Part shown: positions 20,841-33,316 of the stretch, in pieces
Numbering within the stretch: the first letter of the stretch is position 1
How the letters are laid out: every line of letters begins with the position of its first letter
NCBI GenBank assembly: GCA_003013855.2
Contig: PVNU02000924.1
Coordinates: forward strand, 310,001-374,000
Origin: Liriodendron chinense
Lineage: Eukaryota > Streptophyta > Magnoliopsida > Magnoliales > Magnoliaceae
Direction: 5' to 3'
DNA length: 64,000 nucleotides
Notes under the pieces: model-generated
Database searches by the model: none
What the model saw: only the letters and a program-made list of their open reading frames with translations
Told to the model about the DNA's origin: nothing
Translations under genes and position numbers: made by a program

Positions 20841-21820
20841 ATAACCAATCTCTATCCTGATCGCTCAGGTAAGATTCGGACCACATATTTACAAAAAATC
20901 ACAAAAATTAGCATCCCCAGCACTACAATTCAGGAGTCTTGAACTCCGCTCACTTCGCAGCATGGGATGACGGATCCAATCGCCCGCAAATTGGAATCTT
21001 GACCAAAACGGGCAACCAAACACCATCTCAATCACATGTATGCCCAGAAGAACATCTTGAAGTCGATGATATCCTCGTACATTCTCATTAGCAAAGAAAC
21101 AGCATCTTGGGACGATAGACCTGATCGACCACGGGTCGGGATCTTGACCAATCCGCTGTCCAAATCTCCGTATCAAAAAGAAAAATCCCCAAGGGAGTAC
21201 AACCCTGCAAGCAATAAGCTCAAAATTCTCTGCATCTCCAGCAAAAGCAAAATCATCAAACGAGAAGAGAATGAGCCAAGCCATGCATTCATCATGCATC
21301 TCCATGCATCAGCATCCATCGCATCAATCATCATGTTTACCTGCTTTCAAAATAAAAGCCGGTTAGCCAAAGACCCCACAGGCATCCCTAGTGGAGGCAC
21401 ATGCGAACCAGATTTTCATTTCAAAAAGACAAAAAATATTTCTATTTGCAAATAAAAACCCCACGGAGTGTCACTCCCCAGAGTGGGTATCTTTTCAAAA
21501 ATCCAAAAATATTTTCTCAGTAGAGCGTTCTGCCTCCAACACACCAGGAGATCTTCCATATCTCTGGGTAGGAGCCAACGCAAAAATCAAATAAGATCCG
21601 ATGTCTCGCGGTTTCCCCGGAGACCATCGGATCCAATGCACTCAAAGTACGGTCGAACTGAACTCCAGTGTCAGTGCGGTCGTACCACATGCCAAGATAC
21701 AAAAAAGATGAAAGCCAAAAGGCTCGGTCACAGAAAACCATTTGAACAGGTGGAAACGATGAATTGTAACCCAAGTATCAAAATCAGCAGATTGGGTGGA
21801 AAGAGTTCACCCGCACATAC
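20841..21820. other. Non-coding 3' region, unrecognised
   Basis: No gene with recognisable protein similarity on either strand. Short open frames here differ between A and B by indels, which argues against coding. Confidence 0.4.
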
Positions 21821-22678
21821 CTAGGCGTGGATGCCTGAAGTACCTTGACTGAGTCCAAGTCGGCGTAGTAGAATCCCGTAAGACTATCGGACGCAGGGCG
21901 TCTAACCACTTTGACAGTCAAGCGAAACAAGTACTCCTGGAGTGATCTGGGAAAACATCAAACACACAATCAGTCTCAGGGTCAGCATCCTCGTAAGACT
22001 AACGGACGCAGAGGCTCTGCTGTACCTTTCCGATGTTAGTACCGATCGGGAATGGAAGGGTTGCGATTGGGTACCCAGGTTGCAGCAAATGCAGGGACAA
22101 TCGCAACGTTTTCTCCGAACTCTCGCGATATGTGCGAGTTATCAATTTCCAGACAATCAACTGACTCAGATACAAAGGACAACAAAGATCCAGACGCCAC
22201 AATCAAGGAAAAGATGAATTGCAAACCAAGCATCAAAAACCAGCAGATCGGTGTGGAAAAGCCCACCCTCACATACCTAGGCTTGGATGCCTGAAGTACC
22301 TTGACTGAGTCCAAGTCGGCGTAGTAGAATCCCGTAAGACTATCGGCCGCAGGGCGTCTAACCCTTTGACAGTCAAGCGAAACAAGTACTCCTGGAGTGA
22401 TCTGGGAAAACATCAAACATACAATCAATCACAGGGTCAGTAACCTCGTAGACTGTCGACGCAGAGGCTCTGCTGTACCTTTCCGATGTTAGTACCGGTC
22501 GGGAATGGAAGGGTTGCGATTGGGTACCCAGGTTGCAGCAAACTGCAGGGGACAATCGCAACGTTTTCTCCAAACTCTCGCGGTATGTGCAAGTGAGCGA
22601 TCTCCAAACGATCAACTGGCACAGATGCAAAAGCAAGCAAAGATTTCAGACCATGATCTATGAATGACCGGGTCAGAA
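21821..22678. repeat. 456-bp direct repeat before the polypurine tract
   Basis: CTAGGCGTGGATGCCTGAAG starts copies at 21821 and 22277, and GTTAGTACCGATCGGGAATG recurs with the same spacing (22035, 22491). Element B has the same pair with the same 456-base period (55518, 55974). Confidence 0.85.
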
Positions 22679-22752
22679 GTGGGGTGTCCACTCGCTTTGG
22701 CATTCGGTTGCATGCAACCTCTGCCAAAGAGGGGCATCTGTAGACACCCCAC
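22679..22752 (+). other. Three-tier inverted repeat around the polypurine tract and U3 start
   Basis: Outer arms GTGGGGTGTC (22679-22688) and GACACCCCAC (22743-22752) pair perfectly over 10 bases. Middle arms are CTTTGGCA (22695-22702) and TGCCAAAG (22722-22729), and the inner hairpin is GGTTG-CATG-CAACC (22706-22719). The polypurine tract AAAGAGGGG and the first bases of the LTR lie inside. Element B (56379-56452) differs only in the innermost loop (CATG to CACG), leaving all stems intact. Confidence 0.75.
22726..22734 (+). promoter_or_regulatory. Polypurine tract (plus-strand primer)
   Basis: AAAGAGGGG, four bases (CATC) before the TG that opens the 3' LTR. Same sequence and spacing in B (56426-56434). 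Confidence 0.8.
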
Positions 22753-24266
22753 CTTCGGCTACACTGTTGGTAGAGATAGCTGGTTGAACGGAGGACCATA
22801 CCCCAAATCCCAAGTCCAAACTCAGCCAAACTCACCCTTGTAAGCCCCATTCCATAGCCCAGTTCAAGCCTGAACCCAGTCAACCCGTCCTAAAGACCAC
22901 CCTGAAAAACCCCCATAAAAAGTCCAGTAAAAAAGACCCAAAAAAAGTCAAACTCACTGAGTCAACTCGCTGAGTTAACCCGCTGAGTCAACCCGTCGAG
23001 TCAAACCCGTCGAGTCACAACACCGAGTCAACCCGTCGAGTCAACCCATCGAGTCAAACCACCGAGTCGACCCGCTGAGTCAACTCACTGAGTCGACCAG
23101 CGAGTCCAACAGCAGCCCCGAGGGAACGGCGTACTCGCTGGAAACCGAGGAGCGGCCGTACGGGCGGCCCATGGCAGGCCGCCCGGACAAAATTACGGGT
23201 TCTGCCACTCCTCGCTGCTATAAATACCCCCCTCCCCTTCTCATTTCAACACCCCACTCAGCTAGAGAGAGCCGTCCGTCTGAGTCACCCTCCTTCGTCC
23301 CTTAGCCCATTTTCCCACCAAGGAGAGCCCGAGTGAGGAGAGCCTAGCCCTGGTCCAGCCCAGTCTGACCACTGGTCCAAGCCTCCAGGCCACCCAAGTC
23401 TTGATCCAGCCACTCGAAGCCAACCCTTGCGACACCTCCGTCCACCAGCTACTCATTTTCCAGCATCATCTCATTTGCATCTAGCATAAGTGCAACATTT
23501 ACTTTTCTTCCAACCCCCCTGCTTCACTACAAGCACCTTGATTACTCAAACACACATGCATATGTCTTTATATTAAGCACCTGTCAGTTCGAGCGTATGC
23601 TCTGGGCTTGCCCGTTGTTGGAACCTGCCCATCAGAAACTCTTACTGTTCAGACCTGCATTCATGCTCACCATAAAACACCTTGATCATTCAAGCACACT
23701 GCATACGTCTTATATTAAGCACCTGACAGTTCGAGCGTACGCTCTGGGCTTGCCCGTTGTTGGAACCTGCCCATCAGAAACTCTTACTGTTCAGACCCGC
23801 ATTCATGCATCATGTCATCCATGAGAATATACGAGGATTAAATTAGACTTTCAAGTATTCGATCGATTCTGTGAAGTAGAGACCGTACTTCGGTACGGGC
23901 AGTGTGTGGGGTGGCTTAACCTCTTCCCACCCTGTAACCGTGATCCCTTACCTTGAATCTCTGACCGCAGATCAACAGGAGTCATTTTAGAGGAAGGAAT
24001 CTTCGGATTCCCTTCTCTAACGTTTCTACGGGTCTAGCCGACTGTAGATTCGAAGTAACTGGCTAGTGGCGACTCTGGTCTCATATAAATCCACTTAAAC
24101 ACATCCATCTTAATACGACAACCAAACGAAGCCTCGAGAACGAGGCAAGCCAGTGGCACAAACGACGATTTCGCACTCACGCACCTCTTCTTCTTCTTCT
24201 TCTTCCCGAAAGGAAAGGGAGAACGACGTCGTGTGTGGAGCGGGGGAAAATCGGCGAGGGTCCACA
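22739..24266 (+). repeat. 3' LTR of element A
   Basis: Starts TGTAGACACCCCACC and ends GGTCCACA, 1528 bases. Contains the U3 GAGTC array (22950-23107), the GC palindrome (from 23161), TATAAATA (23219-23226), the internal duplication (23576, 23718) and the UUCG hairpins. It differs from the 5' LTR of A and both LTRs of B at many positions and indels, and is the most divergent of the four. Confidence 0.95.
22950..23107 (+). promoter_or_regulatory. U3 array of GAGTCAAC/GAGTCGAC units
   Basis: About twelve ~12-bp units with GAGTC cores. On the minus strand many read TTGACTC, containing the WRKY W-box core TTGAC(C/T). Three also form TGAGTCA, a bZIP (GCN4-like) site. The array is upstream of the TATA box, as an enhancer would be. 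Also at 34293-34432 and 56651-56787 with slightly different unit numbers. Confidence 0.6.
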
Positions 24267-24576
24267 GATTCCATAAGAGGTGTAGCTACAACATTCAAGA
24301 ACAAAGAGTATCTTTGTCTTAGACCAATTTAACGGACCGAGGGAACAATGACGGATATGGCTTAGCTAGGGTTGAACGACCTTGTTTCACCTAACTTCAC
24401 CGAGTGAGTATTTGATGACCCAACCAAGGTAGGCAGTCCAAACATACAGTCTCCAGATGGATAACCCATATATAATGGAGATATGCCATAATGAGCATAT
24501 TGAAAACTTAAAATAACAATCATGATATTCAATCCATTAATAGGCATAAAACCAAACACTTGGTATGCGACTATAG
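24267..24576. other. Flanking DNA right of element A
   Basis: Unrecognised sequence between the 3' LTR and the CACTA end. It starts with GATTC, the expected right copy of the target duplication; the left copy is outside the window. Confidence 0.5.
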
Positions 24577-24885
24577 CACTACGCCAAAATCGCATTTTTT
24601 GCGACGGACCAAGTCCGTCGCAAATCTGTATTAGCGACGGACTTGGTTCGTCGCATGGGCCGTCGCAGTTTACTATGTGGCAAATTTTAAACGACGGATT
24701 ATGTCCGTCGCTTTTAAACGACGGATACGTTCGTCGCTAAATTATGTAAAGCGACGGACTTAGCGACGGACATCGGTCCGTCGTACAAAATTGTTGCCAC
24801 GTAAATTGGTCCGTCGTTAATTTATGGGCGACATTTATTTAGGAATTTTAGCGACGGGTTTGGTCCGTCGCTAAATTTTCTGAAC
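24577..24885 (+). mobile_element. CACTA (En/Spm-type) transposon terminus with subterminal repeats
   Basis: CACTACGCCAAAATCGC at 24577 is a typical CACTA terminal inverted repeat, preceded by TAG (3-bp target duplication size). It is followed by about ten GCGACGGAC/GTCCGTCGC motifs in both orientations, including a GCGACGGAC-CAA-GTCCGTCGC palindrome. Such arrays bind transposase in this superfamily. The matching right end (...GGCGTAGTG) is not found in the window, so the element is either truncated or continues past it. Confidence 0.65.
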
Positions 24886-25097
24886 GCACACCTACTACGT
24901 TTAATTTATTTTTGAATCTATTGCACCTGATAGTCATCCAAATTATTTAAAACAAAAAAAAAAATTAAACCTAACAAATCATAATTATATCATATATGAA
25001 ACTTAAAGTCCTTACATTTCTAGTGAAAAATAATATTTATTTATTACAAATCTACACATTGAAGTGAACCATTCTCCATAGAATGAGCAACTAGGCT
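24886..25097 (-). other. AT-rich region with poly(A)-signal-like sequence on the minus strand
   Basis: AATAAATAAATATT on the minus strand at 25046-25033 lies about 50 bases after the stop codon of the exon-like frame at 25217-25098, a fitting place for a polyadenylation signal. Confidence 0.35.
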
Positions 25098-25217
25098 TTA
25101 TTTTGTTCCCAAATTGAAACCAATCTCTTGACCATACGTGAAGCTAACCTTCATTTCTAATCTTTCCTTTGTAGCTACTTCCACCTCATACGTTAGCAAA
25201 TCCATCAACTGGTCCAC
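25098..25217 (-). CDS. Possible terminal exon of a minus-strand gene
   Basis: A TTTTGCAG|GTGGACCAG acceptor at 25217 opens a phase-0 frame of 39 codons (VDQLMDLLTYEVEVATKERL onward) ending at TAA 25100-25098, with a poly(A)-like signal behind it. I do not recognise the protein. Its place just inside the CACTA end would suit a transposase gene; a host gene is equally possible. Upstream exons are not identified. Confidence 0.3.
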   Translation of the reverse strand: MDQLMDLLTYEVEVATKERLEMKVSFTYGQEIGFNLGTK

Positions 25218-28200
25218 CTGCAAAATCCAGAATATAAAACATAAAGAGTATCAGTATTATAATGTAAGAACAAAAGTTATATGAAACATACATAATGTTT
25301 TCTTCACATATGTGATTAAGAATCAAAATCTTAATCGGGCTTTCCTTGATCTCTGTGTAGTGAAAAAGATAATCATAAATTGTATTTGAAGAAATTTCAT
25401 TCTTAAAAATTTAAACTGACATATTTTGTATGCTTCTGCTGAAGAGCCCGATGGGAAAGAGTAGATGACATGACATGTTAGAATGCAGCTCGCAATAGGT
25501 GTTCACTTCTGTAGAAGGAATTAATTGAAATCCACAAATCCGATGGTGTAGACAGCAATCAAATGGAGTTTTTCCTTGATCATCAGATTGCCAAAGTTGA
25601 ACCACACATTCCTCTCTCTATGGTTGCTTGGAATTTTGTTCCTAGCATTTATTTCCCATGAAAACCATTAACAAGTTAACAAATAATAATTAAAAAAAAA
25701 GGTTAACAACATTTTGAATTAGAAATCTAGATCATGTTAATGCTAATTATATACCAGAGAAGATTATTATTAACTAAAATAAGATGAACTTAATAATAGG
25801 CATCCACTGAACGGGGCTGATCTTGTTTCCTTTTTTTTTTTCACTGAAGATACCTCTACCAGATAAGAGGCAATCATACTCGAGAGATCTGAGCCATTCA
25901 CTAAGTGAAACGCTTGAAGTATGGGCCTGTCTAAATTTTGGCCCATGACATTATAAACTATTGATCCTAGCCATCTGATTAATTGCTAGGAAAGTAGATG
26001 GTTAAAGCCTTCAGTTGTATTAAATCATTAATTATAACTGAAACTTAATAGTATACGGCTTCTATGAATAGCTCGAAATGCTACATCTCTTTCAAGAGCA
26101 GGACCCTTTACCGTAACTTTTGCTAGCTCTTTGCATACCCTGATCCACAACGGTACAAATAGCATTTTCTGCTATGGTTTGAGTAGCAATCTTTTCATTA
26201 AATAAAAAATCAGATGCTAACATCCAAACAGCTACCATCCTAACCAATGTGAATCTACCATCCTATGCATCTTTCTGTTTGGGAACTCTATCTGGTTTTA
26301 GTTTATAGAAAGTTTAAATAGACTACTTGAAAAAGATGGCGAATGGCAGTACAACAATATTGAATTGTGTAGACATTTCAAGTGATCTTACAGATTCAAT
26401 GTAGGGATTCCCATGGCATTCATGATAGGCCATTAATAAAAAGAAAAGGTCATATGAGCAGCTGGATAGTTGAATAGGCAAGGTGGACTACGAAGTGTAT
26501 AGCATGAGTAAAAACCAGTTCATTGCTACAAGTAAATATGAGCAGGTGGATAGTTGAATAGGCAAGTTTCCAGCAAAATGGCCGAAAATATCATGCTATT
26601 TATTCAATAAAAAAAAAACCAATCCAACTTCTCCAAACAGGCCTCTACCAAAACAGCCATGGAAAACTAGTCCTTCATGTTGTTTTTCATGTAGGCCTCT
26701 CCACCAAAACAGCTATGGAAAACCAGTACTTCATGCTAGAAGTGCTTCTTTTCAACTTCTGTTCTGCCTCAGACCAGAAGTATATCTCAGCTGTGGGTGA
26801 CCTAAGCATACAAAGAGATGGGATGAGAGTAGCATTTGACTTGCAATCAATTTCGAACAAAGTCCATGTGAAATTCAGAGTAATGGTAGATTCACATTCG
26901 TTAGGATGGCCATCCACCATCATCTCTGCCTTTAACTTACCATCCACCATCCATCTCCGCCTTTAAATTGCATCATCGTGGAAACCGCCAGGCTCCAGGT
27001 TGAGAAAAGCAGTGTCGCATTTGCAAAGCTCGTCGGCTGCTTCCATGGCCTACACCTCCGTAGGCTTAGTCCCTTGTGCATACCAAAGGAATGAGATTGA
27101 GTTTTAATTCATCCAAATATAGAAGAATAAGAAATGGAAACAGGCCATCCAAAATAACTACCCTGTTCAAACAATCAATTCACCCACAACCTTTGCTATC
27201 TATTTTTTGAAACATAGCATGTGAACATGGCTATGGAAAACTAGTCCTCATGTTGTTTTTCATGTAGGCCCTCTCCACAAAACAGCTATGGAAAACCAGT
27301 ACTTCATCCAAAATACATACCCTGATGACTCTAACCACTATACTGCGAAGTAAAGGCACCATGGGTTGTCAACTATTTCAGTTTTAAACAAGTAATATAG
27401 ATTGAACCAGTTAAACCAGACAAAGATAGATTGAAATGCAAATACTTATGTGGCTGAAAATGAAATAGGTATCGCTATGAAATTGATAGAAAGCAAATAC
27501 GAACTAAAACAAGCAATCAAAAAGGCCCACAAATTTCATTAAGAACCTCAAACATGGGGATACAACTCCCTTTCCAATTTACCCCTTTATGCTCCTCATG
27601 GAAACCCAACAACAGGAAAATCCTACAATAGAACAAGGAGCAATCAATATGATACAAAAGGAGCAGATTATGCATTTTTACCAATACCTCAGAAGTTTGT
27701 AGCCTGTTTTGTATAGATTCTTTTTTGTTGGCTGAGCCTATATGATAGGTGATCCCTGATGCTTTTTTAATTGGGCTCACCCGAATGGATGTACAATCTA
27801 TTTGTTTTGGATCAATAAAATTTTAGGTTGGTGAAAAAATAACTAAAAGATCAGGTCTTATTTGCTCAAGGTAGCAAGGTCACTCCGTTTTCTAAATTGC
27901 TCTGTTGAACGTCATGTCCATATGCAATTAGGAAAAACTAAAAGATATAAATACACGATTCTTGTCATATGTTATATCTACTTCTATATCTCTATTATAG
28001 ATATTAACACATCTCTATATCTCATAGCTACAAATATTTCAATATATAAACCTGATAGATGCAAGCCTCGGCTGGGTTATTTAAACACACATTAGCCATC
28101 AAGGAGTTGGGTGAGGAAGGAATGTGGGATGAGGGTGACTTAGTTGGACAGTCCTATGAGATGAGCAGGTACGACTGGCATCAATAACAGAGATTTCAAT

Positions 28201-31200
28201 TTTATCATATTGCTGCATGGACATATCCTCAAGACAGTCTTTTTTTTTCCTCACCCTTGAGTTGTTTGACATTGGTGCATGAAAAATGGATCAGAAAATG
28301 CATTAGGGCCAGAAAGCAAAAAACCATAGATGTTATATGAGAAGGGAACCTTGAAAAGCATCTAGGAAACAGAAAGCATTTACCTGCAAGTATCAGGCAT
28401 ATGTAAATCTGAAAGACATTATTCCAATCTCAAAAGCTAGAGACATTTGCACATCTTCCTAGATGGTCTACCAAAAAATGAAGCTGAGAAAGAATATTAG
28501 TTTCTCAAAGCTTATTCCATTCTGAACAAGCAAAGAGCAACAGAGTATTCTTCTTAGTGACATGGGTGACAAGAAGAACCACTATTCTAACAAAAAAAGA
28601 ATAATAAAGAAGATTGGTAAGAAATATATATTGTTGTTCCTGAAAACATAGGATGGTGTTCACGAGACATGGTCAGCTATAAGATTGAACTTCTCTGCAC
28701 TCATCAAAAAGACTATGACAACTAGATACAACACAATGCTCCATATTTATGCTATCAATCTTCTAACACAAAGGTTGCATTCTAACAGGGAGATGGCTAC
28801 ATTTCCACATGGACGTGCAATATGGAGGGCAGATATTATGGACAAAGAAGGAGATGACTTCAAGGTGACAACTATCAAATATTAAGAAAGAACCCAACAT
28901 TCTTCATTTACCCTTGAGTGGGCCAATATCTCGTCTAATCTAGACTGTTGAAAGGATGGTCAGCACATGGATGGATCACCTCCCAAGTTTTCCTAACTTG
29001 AGAGATCCTAGTCATAATTGCATACTCAAACCTCCCATTTTTAGCACGCTATTCAGAAGAACTCAGGATGTTAATTAGCCAACCCCAATTAGTCGGGATA
29101 AGGCTTAGGTCAATAATAAGGCATATAACCTTACATTGTAAGGCACACACCTTTTTGTTTACAAATTTTGGTAAGAGATGCATCCTGTTTGACTGTAATT
29201 ATGGTCTGTTTCAACTTTTTTTTTTTTTTTTTGGGTTGAAACAACTTCAATCAAAACCCATGACGGAAAGCTCTGACTATTTTATTTTTTTCTGTTGAAT
29301 TTTCTGGCCATTTTTCTGGATCTCTAGCAATATTTTTTGGGCTTTCAACGGGTCAGGTTCGTGTTGAATACTGGTGTCATGCAATCTTTTCAGGGCCATT
29401 CTTCCACTGCTTCTATGCCTAAAATAATAACATTTCACCTTGTGTTGTAAATGAAGTTGTGTAATAAATTTAAGTCAATAAAGCTCATGCACACGCCAAG
29501 CATGTGCTGACATGACATGATAGGTCCAAGTTCCAATCCATCCACCAGAATGTCCACCACTATATTGATGTCTTAACACAAGAAACATGTTAATCCACTC
29601 GTCAGGTGGGTCACAATATGCAAAACAAATGTACAGCTCTGAAAAAAATTGCTGAACTTTGTAACCCAGACGAGAGTTTCCAATATTGGGACCCACAGAC
29701 TAATTGAGGCAGATTTTATTTTTGGGAAAACATGAATTTTAACAAGAAAACATGAATATTGGGACCCTAAATGAATTTTAACAAGAAACACCATCATATG
29801 TTCACACTGTTATCTTTGATATAATGATAACCTCAAAAGAAAAAAATTCACAAATCTTACAACTATCCCTATAACCAACAGTGAACGATTTTGGTGTGTG
29901 GCTCTGCAAGTGGCTTTTGCACTAACGAGCTCTTACTTTGTCATGCTTTCACTTTGGTGTTATGACCAAATACCTATCAGCCACCCATTTTGTAAATAGA
30001 TAAATGAGTAAATTAATTTGTAAATCAAAATCAACATTTCATTAAAGAGTAAAAGTTCTACTTCTAACTTTGAAAGGTGCATAAACTATGATGGCAGAGT
30101 AGCTGGATATTGACCACGGTGGTCCCACCTAATATTGATCATGCATAGTGACACTCTCTCCTCATAAGTCATAACATAAACAAGTCATGAAATCATAAAA
30201 GAAGTGAATTCAACCCACCATCACTGACTTCATGATGCTGATCCAATCATAACAAATCACAGTAGCAATCTGTGTAGATTAGTCAAACAAAAGCACCAAA
30301 CAGAGTTTAAAGAAAAATCTGGTCATGAAAGGATGAGGAATTGAATAAAAAATCTGGCCCACTCTATACCTTTAACAGACCCATGAATTCATACCAAGCA
30401 CCCCCATCAAGCAACATAAGACCTACACCCGCTAATTTATCTCTTACCCTTCTCAAGGACTTTTTTCATGAATAAACACAATTTCAACTAACCAACTGAA
30501 TTGACTATGGTTCAACACCATCTTTTCTCACATCTCATGCTGAGAGCCATCATAGACATTCAACTAAGTGGAAGTGTCAATGTTCCATAGGAGCTAGTGA
30601 CACTCAGATCCATTCTCAATTCTCATGCATCACCCCTAAATTTGAAGCTATACAGAAAAGGTTCAAGTGGTCATGTGTTGTTGATTAGAACGAAAATGTT
30701 TTTTTTTTAAAATCAGAAATGAAAAGAATATTGGCATTTTCAGCAGAATCTGCTCAAGGCCAACCCAAAATTCTTGCAAACTGACTCCAAAAAGGCCAAT
30801 GAACTAGGGATCAAGGAGCAAGTGCCTCAGCATTGGGAATGGAAGGTGTTAGACACCCACCCACAAATTGTGTTTCTCTACTCCGTCAAAAAACAAAGTT
30901 GTGCCTGCAATTTTGGCATGATTTTCTCAAAGATCTGAGACAAATGAAAGTGAACTGCAATTAAAATGGAGGAGACAAGGCTTATTGATGTGTGGAATTG
31001 TTTCTGAATGGCCGGGATGTTAATCAACTTGAGCTACAACAGGGGGTCTTTCTTGCCTCTTTTGAGCTTGAAGTTGCAATTGGAACGGGTGGCCTATAAA
31101 AAAAACAAGAGCCGTTGCTTGAAGTTGCAATTGGAATTGATGAACATGTGTGTCAATGATCAGAACCATTGCTTGAAGCTACAAAAGAAAGTTTCTGTTA

Positions 31201-33307
31201 GAAGAGAAATACTCGCGCACGCATCCCTGTACACTGATCCAACGATCCCGGCGGTGTTGAACTTTCCAACAGAAGTTTTTGAATTATTGACTATATTTTA
31301 ACGGTCTGTTTAATGGCCAGAAATCATACAGGAGAGCGGATCACATGCAAGTAGTGGTGGTGAAAAGGTCTGTTTGATTATTTGTGCTTGGGGCCCACTG
31401 TAGAGTGTGTATGACATCCAACCCATCCAGCAGGGCCTTTCCATCATGAAAATTAAAGTTACCAGAATTCAGTCCAATCCAACCATCATATGGGCCACAC
31501 CACATGAGCAAGCTTTCATTTCTTGGTTGAAGCATTTCTTCAAACAATTAAGATGCAGATTTTAATACAAAAACAATTAAAGACTGAAAAAAATTGAAGA
31601 TAGTTTTTCTTCCTTGTGATGTTTGGATACAAATATAAAAGGAATAGAGAAGCTAGCAGTAGATTTTCATATCCAGATTTAAAGCATTTAAAAAAATAAA
31701 TTACTTACAGAATATAATAAGAATTTAAAATTCATGAGACTATATATTTAATAATTAAAAAATAAAAATAAAAGAAATCAAATGATTATACTAAATCAAA
31801 TTAACTCCCCCATCATCCACTAGAATATATGTTTTATATTAGCTCAAATAGCTACAGGTTCGCATGGACTTCAAAGTTTACACAGTGGATGTATTTCGGG
31901 ACTTGGGGTCTCAGGTCTTTATAATGCAGTGGAATGCTCAGCACCACTATGCATCCGTGGGACTTGGTATATATCAGGTTTTTATATTACGGTGTAATGT
32001 TCAGCAACCAACTATGTATAACTTGTCTGCAGCCATGATAATCAATATTCGTTCTCTTTTAAAACAGATATATCATTGTTACCTTGATATATACCACCCA
32101 CTAAAACTATACTCAGACAAAGAAACAACAGTACAATTCAGAAACAAGATGAAAATATTATATTTGTAACAACATATAGAAGTCTAACTAAACAACTAGG
32201 AACTTAATGGATTAGAAAAAGAAAAAGAAAAGAAAAAAGGAATCAGCTCGCTGATTGCAGGAAGAACAGAACATCAAGATAACCTAAATGAGGCCATAGG
32301 TACCTTTTTTATGCAGAGCGGATGACAGATGCTTGATTTTTGTTGTGAGTTGTGCCACTGCGAAATGAAGAAAAGAAATGTATGATCAAACCACAAATGG
32401 AAATGATTGAGAAGTGGGAAGCATTATGTACAACATAATAATCGTTTCAGTCCATGTTTTGGGAATGTTAGCCAAATGTGAAGTGTAATAACAATGTATT
32501 GCAGGACCCTGTTTTTGAAAAGTTACCAAAAAACAAGGCGGGGAAAACAGGTAACTAGCAGATGATGCTGTCCTCAAACAAACTTCATGGGTCTGTTAAA
32601 GTTACCAAAAAACAAGGCGGGGGAAAACAGGTAGCTAGCACAAACTTCTTTCATCAAGGCATATAATCAAACACATGGTATACGATAGTCAAGCATGTTA
32701 TAAGTTCATCTCATAGTAACACTTAAGTGAACGATGATTCACACTAACATCAATGAATGATGATTCACACTAACACTTCAGTTCGCTAAGACATCTCATC
32801 AAACATGTTGAGTTCCAACTTAAGAAGTTCACATTCCCACACAACCAAACTAAACTTTGGATTCTAAATCCAATCCAAACAATAACATGTTATCCAAATC
32901 AACCAAACACACCACCATAAGCATTGTAAACAACCACACATGTATCATCATCACATAAATGGAATATTTATTATCTAAAAATAGGCTAGGCTAGCATAAG
33001 GTAAATTAAGAGAAACAGTCATCACCTTAGGATTCAATTTCAAATACTAACATCGTCTAAGGCGGAAGATTTGAAAAAAAAATCCCAAAATCCTGCATGA
33101 ATTTAAATAGAGATGGTTTAGAGTAAGAAAAGCTCAATTAGAATATTAATTTTGACACTTAGGATATAGTATTACCTACGATAAACGAGCGGCATTGAAC
33201 GATTGAAGTATTCGGCGATCGACTAAAGAACCTGGGAGAAATCCCCAATTTCTAAGCCCTCCAAAAATCTTAATTTCATTTTAAATGAAATCCCTCAATT
33301 GGGCTTA
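25218..33307. other. AT-rich intergenic or intronic DNA, no recognised gene
   Basis: Only short, unconvincing open frames. Small local duplications: an ~80-bp block at 26650 and 27232 (AAAACTAGTCCTTCATGTTG), a 78-bp tandem at 32518/32596 (GTTACCAAAAAACAAGGCGG) and a diverged ~72-bp tandem at 31895-32020. Short CCATCC/GGGCCCAC repeats at 29470-29700 and 31380-31540 look like miniature element relics shared with 61640-61810. Confidence 0.5.
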
Positions 33308-33316
33308 TTATATATA
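33308..33316 (-). promoter_or_regulatory. Possible minus-strand promoter (TATATATAA)
   Basis: TATATATAA on the minus strand is followed by ~130 bases that look like a leader and end in CGTAG|GTAATAC (near 33180), a plausible splice donor. It could begin the transcription unit that ends at 25098. Nothing links them directly. Confidence 0.25.

Larger units (their letters stand above)
1..24266 (+). mobile_element. Element A: giant Tat/Ogre-like Ty3/gypsy LTR retrotransposon, 5' end cut by window
   Basis: The order LTR, primer binding site, gag, protease, RT, RNase H, archaeal-type RNase H, integrase, antisense genes, long 3' region, polypurine tract, LTR is visible. Integrase after RNase H places it in Ty3/gypsy. 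The second RNase H, the great length, the antisense genes and the CX2HX4HX4C gag knuckle point to the Tat lineage, and the probable protease/RT intron to an Ogre-like member. Comparison with element B shows that about 404 bases of the 5' LTR lie left of the window, so the full length would be about 24.7 kb. The 3' LTR is followed by GATTC; the matching left target duplication cannot be seen. Gag-pol is interrupted by many stop codons, so the copy cannot be autonomous. Confidence 0.95.

Noticed and set aside
26687..26966. Overlapping frames of about 85 codons on both strands
   Set aside because: No domain recognised, and chance length in AT-rich DNA; part of the sequence is a local duplication.
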